A stretch of DNA of 64,000 nucleotides, taken from CAVUMR01 sp963742715. Its GTDB lineage: Bacteria; Actinomycetota; Actinomycetes; Mycobacteriales; Micromonosporaceae. Below the pieces are notes generated by a model. It searched no databases. It had not been told where the DNA came from and saw only the letters and a list, made by a program, of their open reading frames with translations. The translations under genes were made by a program, and so were the position numbers. Of this stretch, positions 43,227-51,300 are shown piece by piece. The number at the start of each line of letters is the position of its first letter. The first letter of the stretch is position 1. The DNA lies in the NCBI GenBank assembly GCA_963742715.1, contig CAVUMR010000002.1, forward strand, positions 2,170,001-2,234,000, written 5' to 3'.

Positions 43227-45404
43227 CTACGCCTCGCTCAGCGCGACCCGCGCGTACACCCGGCGCAGCATCTTCGGCGAGTACCAGATCCGCCGGTCGA
43301 CCAGCCGCATCACGGCCGGTACCAGCACCCCGCGTACCAGCGTGGCGTCGATGAGGATCGCAAGCCCGCTGCCCAGTCCGAACAGCTGCAGGAAGCTCAC
43401 CGAGCTGGTACCGAAGGCGAAGAACGTCACCGCCAGCAGCGCCGCCGCGGACGACACGATCCGGCCGGTACGGGCCAGCCCCTGGGTGACCGCGGACGCG
43501 GTGCGCTCACCCTTGTCGTGCAGTTCCTTGATTCGGCTGACCAGGAACACCTCGTAGTCCATCGACAGCCCGAAGGTGATGCAGAACAGCAGCACGGTCA
43601 TCGCGGTGTCCATCGGCCGGGCGGTGAAGTTCAGGAACGAACTGAAGTGCCCCTCCGAGAAGATCCACACCATCGCGCCGAGCGTCGCGGACAGGCTCAG
43701 CGCGTTCAGGGCCAGCGCCCGGATCGGCTGTACGACGCTGCCGGTGAACAGGAACAGCAGCACGAACGTGGTGAGCACGATCATGACTCCGGCGATCGGC
43801 AGCCGGCTGCCGATGGCGTCCTTGGTGTCGACCAGGCGCGCGTCGGTACCCCCGACAAGTGCCTGCGCCCCGGTCGGTGCCGCCACGTCCCGGACGGTCT
43901 GGACCAGCTCCTGCGCGGCGTCGGACTTGCTCTCGACGGTGGTGGACACGGTCAGCCGCTGCGCCTCGGGTCGGCTCAACGCCTTCGCGGCCGGGGTGGC
44001 CGGACCGGCGGTACCACCGGTGAAGGTGCCCGCGCTGGTCTCCACCCGGGCGACTCCCGGAACCTCGGAGAGCTTGCTGGCGTACCCGGCCAGCGCGCCG
44101 GCCTCCACCGGACCCGTGGTGACGATGTCCATCGTCGCGGTGCCGTCACCGGGGAACCGCTCGGTCAGCGTGTCGGCCACCTGCCGGCTGCTCGCGCTGC
44201 TCGGCAGTACCCCCGAATCCGGGGTTCCGAACGAGACGTGCAGCAGCGGGCTCGCCATCAGCAGCAGCACCGCGACGACCGGCAGCGCGATCAGCGCGGG
44301 CCGACGCATGACGCCGGCGGCGATCCGGCCCCACATCGGCGAGTCGGCGCCGCGTACCGCCTTGGACCACGGCAGCCGGCCCGCGTTCACCCGGTGCCCG
44401 AGTACGGACAGCATGGCCGGGATGACCACCAGCGCGGCGACCGCGGCGATGACCACCACGCCGATTCCGGCGTACGCGAACGAGCGCAGGAAGAACAGCG
44501 GGAAGACCAGCATGGCGGCGAGCGCGGCGGCCACGCTGGCCGCGGAGAACAGGATGGTCCGGCCGGCCGTCTGCACGGTCCGGATCACCGCGTCCTCGAC
44601 GCTCGCGCCGCTGGCCAGCTGCTCCCGGAACCGGCTGACCGCGAGCAGCGCGTAGTCGATGCCCAGCCCCAGGCCGAGCGCGGTGGTGAGGTTGATCGCG
44701 AACACCGAGACGTCGGTGACCGAGCCGAGGATGAACAGTTCGGCGAAGGTACCGGCGATCGCGACACCGCCCACGATCAGCGGCAGGAACGCCGCGACCA
44801 CGCTGCCGAAGACGAGTACGAGCAGCAGCAACGTGAGCGGTACCGCGATGGCCTCGGCCAGCGCGAGACTGCTGCCGACCTCCTTGGTCAGGTCGTTGTT
44901 GGCCACCGCGTCCCCGCCGGGCTTCACGCTGATCGCGGCCTGGTCACCGGTGTACCGATCCGAGGTGTACCGGTCGACCAGCGCGGCCGCCCGGTCCCCG
45001 ACCTCGTTGTCGTTCCCGGTGACGTGGCCGACGATCAGCGCGTCGCGACCGTCGGTGGACTTCATCCCGGGGGCGCCGGTGCCCCAGTACGAGACGACGT
45101 TCCGGACGGTGTCCTCACCGGCCAGGCCGTCGGCCAGTTCGGTGCCGGCGGCCCGTACAGCGTCCGCGTCGACCGTGCCGGATTTCGCGTGTACCAGCAG
45201 GACCAGGTTGTTCTCGCCGCCGAAGTGCGCGTCGACGAGTTGTTGGGCCTGGCTGGACTGTGACTTCGGGTCGTCGAAGCCACCGTTGACGAGCTTGCCG
45301 AACACGCCGGAGCCGATGAGTACGGCGACAACGACGGCGAGGCCGGTCGCGACGAGTGCCAGCCGCGCGTGTCGGTACATGAAGCTTGCGTAGGTACGCA
45401 GCAC
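43227..45404 (-). CDS. MMPL-family RND transporter
   Basis: Proton-driven export protein, 725 residues, with the MMPL duplication: one transmembrane helix, a large extracytoplasmic loop, five helices, then a second loop and five helices. Conserved patterns include G-L-G-L-G-I-D-Y-A-L-L in helix 4 of the first half and F-G-L-S-M-D-Y-E-V-F-L-V-S-R in the second, carrying the proton-relay Asp-Tyr pairs. Substrates in the family are lipids or hydrophobic compounds; unknown here. GTG 45404 has AGAGAGG upstream. A divergent TetR gene with two palindromes suggests it is derepressed by a ligand, perhaps its own cargo. Confidence 0.9.
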   Translation of the reverse strand: MLRTYASFMYRHARLALVATGLAVVVAVLIGSGVFGKLVNGGFDDPKSQSSQAQQLVDAHFGGENNLVLLVHAKSGTVDADAVRAAGTELADGLAGEDTVRNVVSYWGTGAPGMKSTDGRDALIVGHVTGNDNEVGDRAAALVDRYTSDRYTGDQAAISVKPGGDAVANNDLTKEVGSSLALAEAIAVPLTLLLLVLVFGSVVAAFLPLIVGGVAIAGTFAELFILGSVTDVSVFAINLTTALGLGLGIDYALLAVSRFREQLASGASVEDAVIRTVQTAGRTILFSAASVAAALAAMLVFPLFFLRSFAYAGIGVVVIAAVAALVVIPAMLSVLGHRVNAGRLPWSKAVRGADSPMWGRIAAGVMRRPALIALPVVAVLLLMASPLLHVSFGTPDSGVLPSSASSRQVADTLTERFPGDGTATMDIVTTGPVEAGALAGYASKLSEVPGVARVETSAGTFTGGTAGPATPAAKALSRPEAQRLTVSTTVESKSDAAQELVQTVRDVAAPTGAQALVGGTDARLVDTKDAIGSRLPIAGVMIVLTTFVLLFLFTGSVVQPIRALALNALSLSATLGAMVWIFSEGHFSSFLNFTARPMDTAMTVLLFCITFGLSMDYEVFLVSRIKELHDKGERTASAVTQGLARTGRIVSSAAALLAVTFFAFGTSSVSFLQLFGLGSGLAILIDATLVRGVLVPAVMRLVDRRIWYSPKMLRRVYARVALSEA

Positions 45405-45572
45405 TGTCTTGCCTCTCTGATGGGGTGGTCGCCGGTGGGCGCGTTTCCCGCGTCCGGTGCGGAACGTGGCGTGTGCCGCGTCGCGGGTCGCGCCGGCTAT
45501 GGCTGCAGTCGGACCCGCTGCCGGGTCGCTGCGAGGTATCGGGTCGGTCCGGGCTGGCCGAGCCCAGGACCA

Positions 45573-45591
45573 ATGTTCACGTCGTAAACAT
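45573..45591. promoter_or_regulatory. Candidate TetR operator 1
   Basis: ATGTTCACGTCGTAAACAT is a 19-base palindrome with a single mismatched pair. It lies 44 bases ahead of the TetR start and 169 bases ahead of the MMPL start. Confidence 0.6.
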
Positions 45592-45598
45592 GCCACAG

Positions 45599-45619
45599 CA
45601 TGCTAACGCTGTCAACATG
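45599..45619. promoter_or_regulatory. Candidate TetR operator 2
   Basis: A 21-base imperfect palindrome beginning CATGcTaACG and ending TcAACATG, seven of ten pairs matching. Its outer half-site resembles operator 1, and the two centres are 27 bases apart. It lies 15 bases ahead of the TetR ATG. Confidence 0.5.
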
Positions 45620-45634
45620 AGGCACCATGGGGGT

Positions 45635-46273
45635 ATGCCGGACCACAAGAGCCCCCGCCGCAGCTACCACCACGGCAATCTCGCGAGCGCGTTGACGCAG
45701 TCCGCCATCGACCTCGCCCGGGTCGGCGGACCCGAGGCGGTGGTGCTGCGCGAGGCCGCCCGCCAGGTGGGGGTGTCCGCCACCGCGGCGTACCGGCACT
45801 TCGCCAGCCACGGCGAGCTGCTCAACGCCGTGAAGGACGAGGCCGGAGCCGCACTCGCGGCCGCCATGCAGGTCGAACTGGACCGCGAGCCGGCACTGCC
45901 GGACCCGGGCAAGGACGCCCGGCGCCGCCTGCGCGCACTCGGCGCCGGCTACATCAGGTTCGCGCTGGCCGAGCCGGGGCTGTTCCGTACCGCGTTCTGC
46001 CGCGCCGACCCGCGGGAGTACCCCGACGGGCTGCCCGACCTGCGCGAGTTCCCGGCGTACCGGATGCTCGCCGAGACCCTGGACGACCTGGCCAACCACG
46101 GCCAGATCGGACCCGAGTACCGGTCCCACGCGGAGAGCGCGGCCTGGGCACTCGTACACGGTCTGGCCGTGCTGCTCCTCGACGGGCCGCTCGTACTGCT
46201 GTCCGAGGAGGAGCGGGAGGAAGCCATCACCCGCAGCCTCGATCTGGCCGTCGGAGGTATCTGCCAGTCTTGA
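45635..46273 (+). CDS. TetR/AcrR-family transcriptional regulator
   Basis: 212-residue repressor. The N-terminal helix-turn-helix reads A-A-R-Q-V-G-V-S-A-T-A-A-Y-R-H-F near residue 38, preceded by H-H-G-N-L; a C-terminal TetR_C domain of the WHG type (about 90-205) would bind ligand. It is divergent from the MMPL transporter and presumably controls it and itself through the palindromes in between. ATG 45635 is chosen; in-frame ATG 45617 would overlap operator 2. Confidence 0.88.
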   Translation: MPDHKSPRRSYHHGNLASALTQSAIDLARVGGPEAVVLREAARQVGVSATAAYRHFASHGELLNAVKDEAGAALAAAMQVELDREPALPDPGKDARRRLRALGAGYIRFALAEPGLFRTAFCRADPREYPDGLPDLREFPAYRMLAETLDDLANHGQIGPEYRSHAESAAWALVHGLAVLLLDGPLVLLSEEEREEAITRSLDLAVGGICQS

Positions 46274-46325
46274 GCGGATTCAGCCCTGGTGGCACGAACG
46301 ACGTCCGCCCAGGCATCCTAGGACG

Positions 46326-46484
46326 CTAGGCTCCTAGCCCAGTTCCGCCGGTTCTGGTCGGCGTGGTCGGCGTGGTCGGCGCGGTCGGCGCGGTCGGCGC
46401 GGTCGGCGCGGTCGGCGCGGTCGGCGCGGTCGGCGCGGTCGGCGCGGTCGGCGCGGTCGGCGCGGTCGGCGCGGCTACGGTCAT
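46326..46484 (-). CDS. Possible 52-residue Ala-Pro-Thr repeat mini-protein
   Basis: An open frame starts at an ATG that overlaps the stop of the upstream phosphotransferase (ATGA) and reads M-T-V-A, eleven A-P-T triplets, two T-P-T triplets and a Gly/Thr-rich end. It is written entirely by the 9-base minisatellite. Coupled translation is possible, but it may be a by-product of the repeat; no homologue is known to me. Confidence 0.25.
   Translation of the reverse strand: MTVAAPTAPTAPTAPTAPTAPTAPTAPTAPTAPTAPTTPTTPTRTGGTGLGA
46356..46472. repeat. 9-bp minisatellite, 13 copies
   Basis: GGTCGGCGC repeated from 46374 to 46472 (eleven exact copies) after two GGTCGGCGT copies from 46356. A period of nine keeps any reading frame. 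The remaining part of 46274-46480 holds nothing recognised. Confidence 0.95.
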
Positions 46485-47140
46485 TCTGTCCAGGCGGCCA
46501 CGATGTCCACGCGCTGCTGCCACAGCCGTACCGCCTCCGGCGTCCACCGCTCGCACATCCGGAGCAGGTCCCGGCAGCGCGCCAGCATGGTCTCGTGCCG
46601 GACCGGCCACCCTGGCCGCTCGCCGTACCCGTCGAACAAGCCGGCGAGCGCGTCCACCTGCGCCGGATGGTGCATCCGTACGATCCATTCGCACCAGGCG
46701 AGGTCCTCCACCGGCTGGCCGGGGTGCGCCCACTCCCAGTCCACGATGCCGGTCACCGCGAGCGTCTCCGGTTCGAACAACAGGTTGTTCGGCCCGTAGT
46801 CGCCGTGTACGAACACGTCACCCGGCCGCGCGTCCGGCCAGACCTCCCGCGGATCGACCGCGTGCAGGGACCGCAGCGCCGCACCGCACGAGCGCAGCAG
46901 GTCAGTCGCCCGCCCGTCGTCGATCAGCTCCTGCCCGGGTACGCCCGCGAGGAAGCCGAGCCGCAGTTCGTCGTCGGTGTCGGACAGCACCGGTGGTACC
47001 GGCAGCCGGCCGCGCAGCGCCCGCAGCGCGAGACGCTCCCGGTGCGACCGCTCGGTCGCGTCCGGCCCCTGATAGCGCTTGACCACCACCGCGGCGTCGC
47101 CCCGTACGTCATTGGTGTAGCTGTGCGGCAGCTTCCGCAT
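46481..47140 (-). CDS. Aminoglycoside-phosphotransferase-family kinase
   Basis: 219-residue APH-fold kinase, shorter than the usual 260-300 because the N-lobe is compact. V-V-V-K-R-Y supplies the nucleotide-binding Lys, V-H-G-D-Y-G-P-N-N-L-L the catalytic loop with Asp and Asn, and V-D-W-E-W the metal-binding Asp. The family phosphorylates antibiotics, choline, sugars or other small molecules; resistance should not be assumed. The stop overlaps the ATG of the A-P-T repeat frame. Confidence 0.82.
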   Translation of the reverse strand: MRKLPHSYTNDVRGDAAVVVKRYQGPDATERSHRERLALRALRGRLPVPPVLSDTDDELRLGFLAGVPGQELIDDGRATDLLRSCGAALRSLHAVDPREVWPDARPGDVFVHGDYGPNNLLFEPETLAVTGIVDWEWAHPGQPVEDLAWCEWIVRMHHPAQVDALAGLFDGYGERPGWPVRHETMLARCRDLLRMCERWTPEAVRLWQQRVDIVAAWTE

Positions 47141-47168
47141 GGCTCCTCTTCAGGTCGCCAGGGCCCCC

Positions 47169-47243
47169 GGCTCAAGGTTGCCTACGCTCCCCCCGCTCAG
47201 GGTTGCCTACAGCTCCCCCGCTCGGGGTTGCCTACGCTCCCGG
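47169..47243. repeat. 25-bp tandem repeat, three copies, upstream of a phosphotransferase gene
   Basis: A unit with core GGTTGCCTAC starts at exactly 25-base steps (cores at 47176, 47201, 47226), flanked by CGCTC and CTCCCCC elements. The array lies between two divergent phosphotransferase genes, in the likely promoter zone. Confidence 0.85.
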
Positions 47244-47304
47244 CCGGTCTGGCCGTACGCATTATCCAGCGGCACCTGTCCGGCCCGGCTGCCAGGATGT
47301 CCCG

Positions 47305-48189
47305 GTGACTGAGTTCCCCGGCAGGCCGCCCCACGTCGAGCAGCCCCCAGTCAAGCACTCCCCGGTCAAGCACTCCCCGGTCAAGCAGCCCACCGCCAAG
47401 CAGCCCACCGCCAAGCGACCTTTCGTCAAGCGACCTTTCGTCAAGCGCCGGGAAGCGGCGGTGCCGGGGTCCATCCCGGACGTACTGCAGATGTTCGTCA
47501 ACGAGGTCCGCTTCTACCGCGAGATCGCGCCGGTGATCGGGGTACGCGTGCCGGAGTGCCTGACCGCGGCGGAGGACAACGGAGCCACGCTCCTGGAGTT
47601 GGAGAACCTGTCCGACTGGGAAGAAGGTGCGGACCCGGCGCAGGCCGCCCGCGTGCTGGCCGGACTGCATGCCCGCTGGGAGGACACGGCGGGCCGGCGG
47701 TGGCCCTGGCTGCGCGCGCCCGAAGCCGCATCCGACCTGGTGGGTGACTTGTTCGATGCCACCTGGCCGGCGGTGACGAGCAGACCGGAGTGCACCTCCA
47801 GCGCACGAGTCCTCGGTGAGCGGCTGGTCGGTCACATTCCGGCAGCGGAACGGGTGGCGGCCAGGGCCGGACCCGAGACGCTCGTCCACGGCGACGCGTC
47901 GCTGCGCAACATGCGTACCAGCCCCACGCGCGAGCTCGCGCTGCTCGACTGGGAGGACGTCGGTACCGGACCGGGCGTGTACGACCTGGCCTGGCTGCTG
48001 CTCTCCTCGGTCGAACCGCGCGACTGGAACGAGACCATCGCCGCCTACGGCGACTCGACCGGCCTCGCCGACACGCTTCCGACGGCCACCGCTCAGGCGT
48101 TCTTCTCCTTCGCCGACGCACCGCGCGACTCCGACGAGGCGGTGGCGTGGATCGGCCGGATCGACGAAGCCGCCCATCGCCTCACCTGA
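47305..48189 (+). CDS. APH-family phosphotransferase with repeat-substituted N-terminus
   Basis: 294-residue protein. The C-lobe of the kinase fold is intact: F-V-N-E-V-R-F-Y-R-E-I-A, L-H-A-R-W near residue 125, V-H-G-D-A-S-L-R-N catalytic loop and L-D-W-E-D. The N-lobe that normally carries the nucleotide-binding beta strands and Lys is missing; instead residues about 15-50 are seven five-residue repeats of the type P-V-K-H-S/T-A-K-Q-P/F-V-K-R-P, encoded by a 15-base repeat. It may be a degenerate kinase, or one of the repeat lysines may stand in. GTG 47305 is chosen because repeats follow directly; no clear ribosome site. Confidence 0.7.
   Translation: MTEFPGRPPHVEQPPVKHSPVKHSPVKQPTAKQPTAKRPFVKRPFVKRREAAVPGSIPDVLQMFVNEVRFYREIAPVIGVRVPECLTAAEDNGATLLELENLSDWEEGADPAQAARVLAGLHARWEDTAGRRWPWLRAPEAASDLVGDLFDATWPAVTSRPECTSSARVLGERLVGHIPAAERVAARAGPETLVHGDASLRNMRTSPTRELALLDWEDVGTGPGVYDLAWLLLSSVEPRDWNETIAAYGDSTGLADTLPTATAQAFFSFADAPRDSDEAVAWIGRIDEAAHRLT
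47347..47451. repeat. 15-bp tandem repeat, seven units
   Basis: Units such as CCGGTCAAGCACTCC that diverge gradually along the array (GTCAAGCAC, GCCAAGCAG, GTCAAGCGA). All keep a central Val/Ala-Lys and so give a strongly basic linker. Confidence 0.87.
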
Positions 48190-48295
48190 GGGTCTCGCGA
48201 CCGGTTCGGAGACGACTCGGTACGTGCTGCTGGCCGCCGCAGCCGCTGGACGCGACCTCTGAAGCACACGGGCGGGACCGGTTGCCGGAACTGCC

Positions 48296-48334
48296 GACAG
48301 CGGCCGCCCGACCATTGGTCGGGCGGCCGCTGTC
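48296..48334. terminator. Bidirectional terminator, 18-bp perfect stem
   Basis: GACAGCGGCCGCCCGACC and its exact complement around a three-base centre, between the convergent phosphotransferase and nrdJ genes. It is the longest perfect hairpin I noticed in the window. Confidence 0.88.
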
Positions 48335-48390
48335 TGTCAGCCGTCTGCTAGCTCCGGGACCTCGCGACCCGGTCGACAGCTCGGCTTGTT

Positions 48391-51300
48391 CTAGCTGCAG
48401 CCGGAGGTGGAGCCGCAGCCTTCGCAGACATAGCAGCTACCGGCCGGGCGCATCTTCGTACCGCAGGTGAAGCACAGCGGAGCATCGGCGGCCTTGCCCT
48501 GCACCGCTTCCAGCAACTCGGTCGACGAGCCGGCGGCCGGCCGGCCCTGCGACTCCGTACGTGTCGCGGGGGTCCGCTCGTTGCCGTCCGGATCCGCGTG
48601 TGCCGCCGTCGACTCGATCGGCGCGGACACCGCCAGTCCCTCCAGGTCGACGTTGTCGTCGTTGTGGGCACTGGCCGGATCCTCGCCACGTACCTGCGCG
48701 GTCCGCTCCGCCGAGGTGAGGATGCCGAGCTCGGCACGCCGCTCGTACGACAGGAAGTCCAGTGCCAGCCGCCGGAAGATGTAGTCGAGCACCGACGCCG
48801 CGATGCGGATGTCCGGGTCGTCGGTCATACCGGCCGGCTCGAACCGCATGTTGGTGAACTTCGCGATGTACTTCTCCAGCGGTACCCCGTATTGCAGGCC
48901 AATGGAGATGGCGACCGAGAAGGCGTCCATGATGCCGGCCAGGGTCGAGCCCTGCTTGGACATCTTGAGGAACACCTCGCCGAGCCCGTCGTCCGGATAG
49001 CTCGACGCGATCATGAAGCCTTCCGCGCCACCGACCGAGAACTTCGTGGTCATGCTCGGCCGGGACTTGGGCAGCCGCTTGCGTACCGGCCGGTACTCGA
49101 CCTGCTTGTCTACCGCGGCGGTCGCGGCCGGCGCGGACTTCTTCGCGCTGGACAGCGGCTGGCCGACCTTGCAGTTGTCCCGGTAGATCGCGAGCGCCTT
49201 GAGCCCGAGCTTCCAGCCCTGGGAGTAGATCTCCTCGATCTCGGCCACGGTCGCCGACTCCGGCATGTTCACCGTCTTGGAGATCGCGCCGGAGATGAAC
49301 GGCTGTACCGCCGCCATCATCCGCACGTGCCCCATCGGCTTGATCGACCGCTCCCCCATCGCGCAGTCGAACACCGAGTAGTGCTCCTGCCGCAGGCCCG
49401 GCGCGTCCACCACGTGGCCGTGCTCGGCGATGTACTCGACGATCGCCTCGATCTGCTCGTCCTGGTAGCCGAGCGTCCGCAGGGCACGGGACACGGTCTG
49501 GTTGACGATCTGCATGGAGCCGCCGCCGACCAGCTTCTTGAACTTGACCAGGGCCAGATCCGGCTCGATGCCGGTGGTGTCGCACCCCATCATCAAGCCG
49601 ATCGTGTTGTGGCTGACGAAACCGCTCGCCACGTACGTGACGTTGTCCGGCACGGACAGGTCGTACGTCGGCTGCACGCCGCCGTCCTCGTTCGCGGCGA
49701 CCGATTCGTACACGTACCCGAGCGCGTGGGCGAGGCGCGGATCCCCGTTCTCCGCGTACAGCCGCATGGCCACGGACCGCGGAACCCCGCCGGTCTTGCC
49801 GAGAGACTGGACCACCGGCCCGCGCAGCTCGTGCCCGTACGACACGAACTCGTCCCACACCGGCCGCGGGAGCACGATGCGATCGCGGTTGCCCGTCTGG
49901 GTCGGCTCGACCACGAGCTTGCTGGCCTTGCGCTCGCCGATGAACCCGACGATCTCGTCGAACGCGATCGCGTGCTCCAGGTTGCGCAGCCGGACCTGGT
50001 GGATGTCGCCACCGAACCCGCTCGTCGTCAGCCTGGTCGTGGTGACCATCCCGAGAGTGAGCAGCATCGTCCGGATCTCAGCGGCGAAGGCCGCCGACGC
50101 GGTGGAGACGCTCGGCACGCCGGACACCACGGCGCCGTCCGCCTCGAACAGCCCGCGCAGGAATCCGGCGTACACCTCGACGTTGTTGGTTTCGAGGATC
50201 GCCGACGGCACCCGCGGCGCCCAGCCCTTGCCGACGTGGTCGGCCGACGGCAGGGTCTTGCCGAAGCCGGCCGCCCGCCACCAGCGCGCCAAGCGGACGG
50301 ACTGGAGCGTCACCTCCCGGTAGCCCTCCTTGGGCGTCACCGCCGGCTCGATCCCGAACAGCGCCTTGGCCAGCACCCCGATACGCTCGGCCACGTCCAG
50401 ATCGGTGTCCGCGACGCAGAGCCGGATGCCCTTCGCGTGCAGGCTGCCGTCGCCCATGAAGTAGCCCACCAGCTCGGCGAGCTCGTCAGTTACCGTCTCC
50501 GGCACCCGCAGGTGCCGGTCCCCGGCGTAGTACGCCTGATCCAGCACCGGCAGCGGCACAACCCGAGGCTCGCCGACCAGCACGCCGAGCTGCATGGGTA
50601 CGACGTCGCCCGAGGCGACGTCGGCCAGTCGCTTCCACTCCCAGGCGCCGGTCGTCGCATCGACCACCTTGATCCGGTGCGCGAGCGTGCCCTGGATCCG
50701 GTAGCCGCCACTGGTGACGATCCGGCGGGTCGGCTCCTCGCCGTTGACGAAGAACTTCGTGGCCTGCCGCGGACCCTCGTCGGTCGACACGGTCAGTTCC
50801 AGATCCTGCCACCGGTCTCCGTACACGTCGCCCAGCTCACTGAGCCGGACCAGTCCACGATCGGAGCTGACCAACGTGTCGCCGGTCAGGCAGCCGGTCG
50901 GGGCGAGCACACTGGCCTGCGAGTTGCGCCAGCCGTTCTGCTCCCCGACGCGCAGGCACTCCTGCCACTGCACGCTCGCGGTACGCAGGATCTCCGCGTC
51001 GTCGGTGCCCACCGACCGCACCGCGTCGTTGGCCGCGGCGTGCTTGCGCATGACCCGCTGGTGCGCGTCCGCGTTGCGGGCGTACCCCTCGTACGGGCCG
51101 ACCACGGCGGCCAGTTCGGCCGACCGGCGGTACGCGGTGCCGGTCATCAGGCTGGTGATCGCGGCCGCGAGCGCCCGACCGCCGTCGGAGTCGTACGCGT
51201 GCCCGGTCGCCATCAGCAGCGCGCCGAGGTTGGCGTACCCGATGCCGAGCTGCCGGTACGCCCGGGTGGTCTCGCCGATCTTCTGGGTCGGGAAGTCCGC

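Noticed and set aside
40062..48190. Region 40-48 kb as a genomic island or antibiotic-resistance cluster
   Set aside because: The genes look accessory, but there is no integrase, tRNA border, transposase or GC shift. The two APH-family kinases need not be resistance enzymes.
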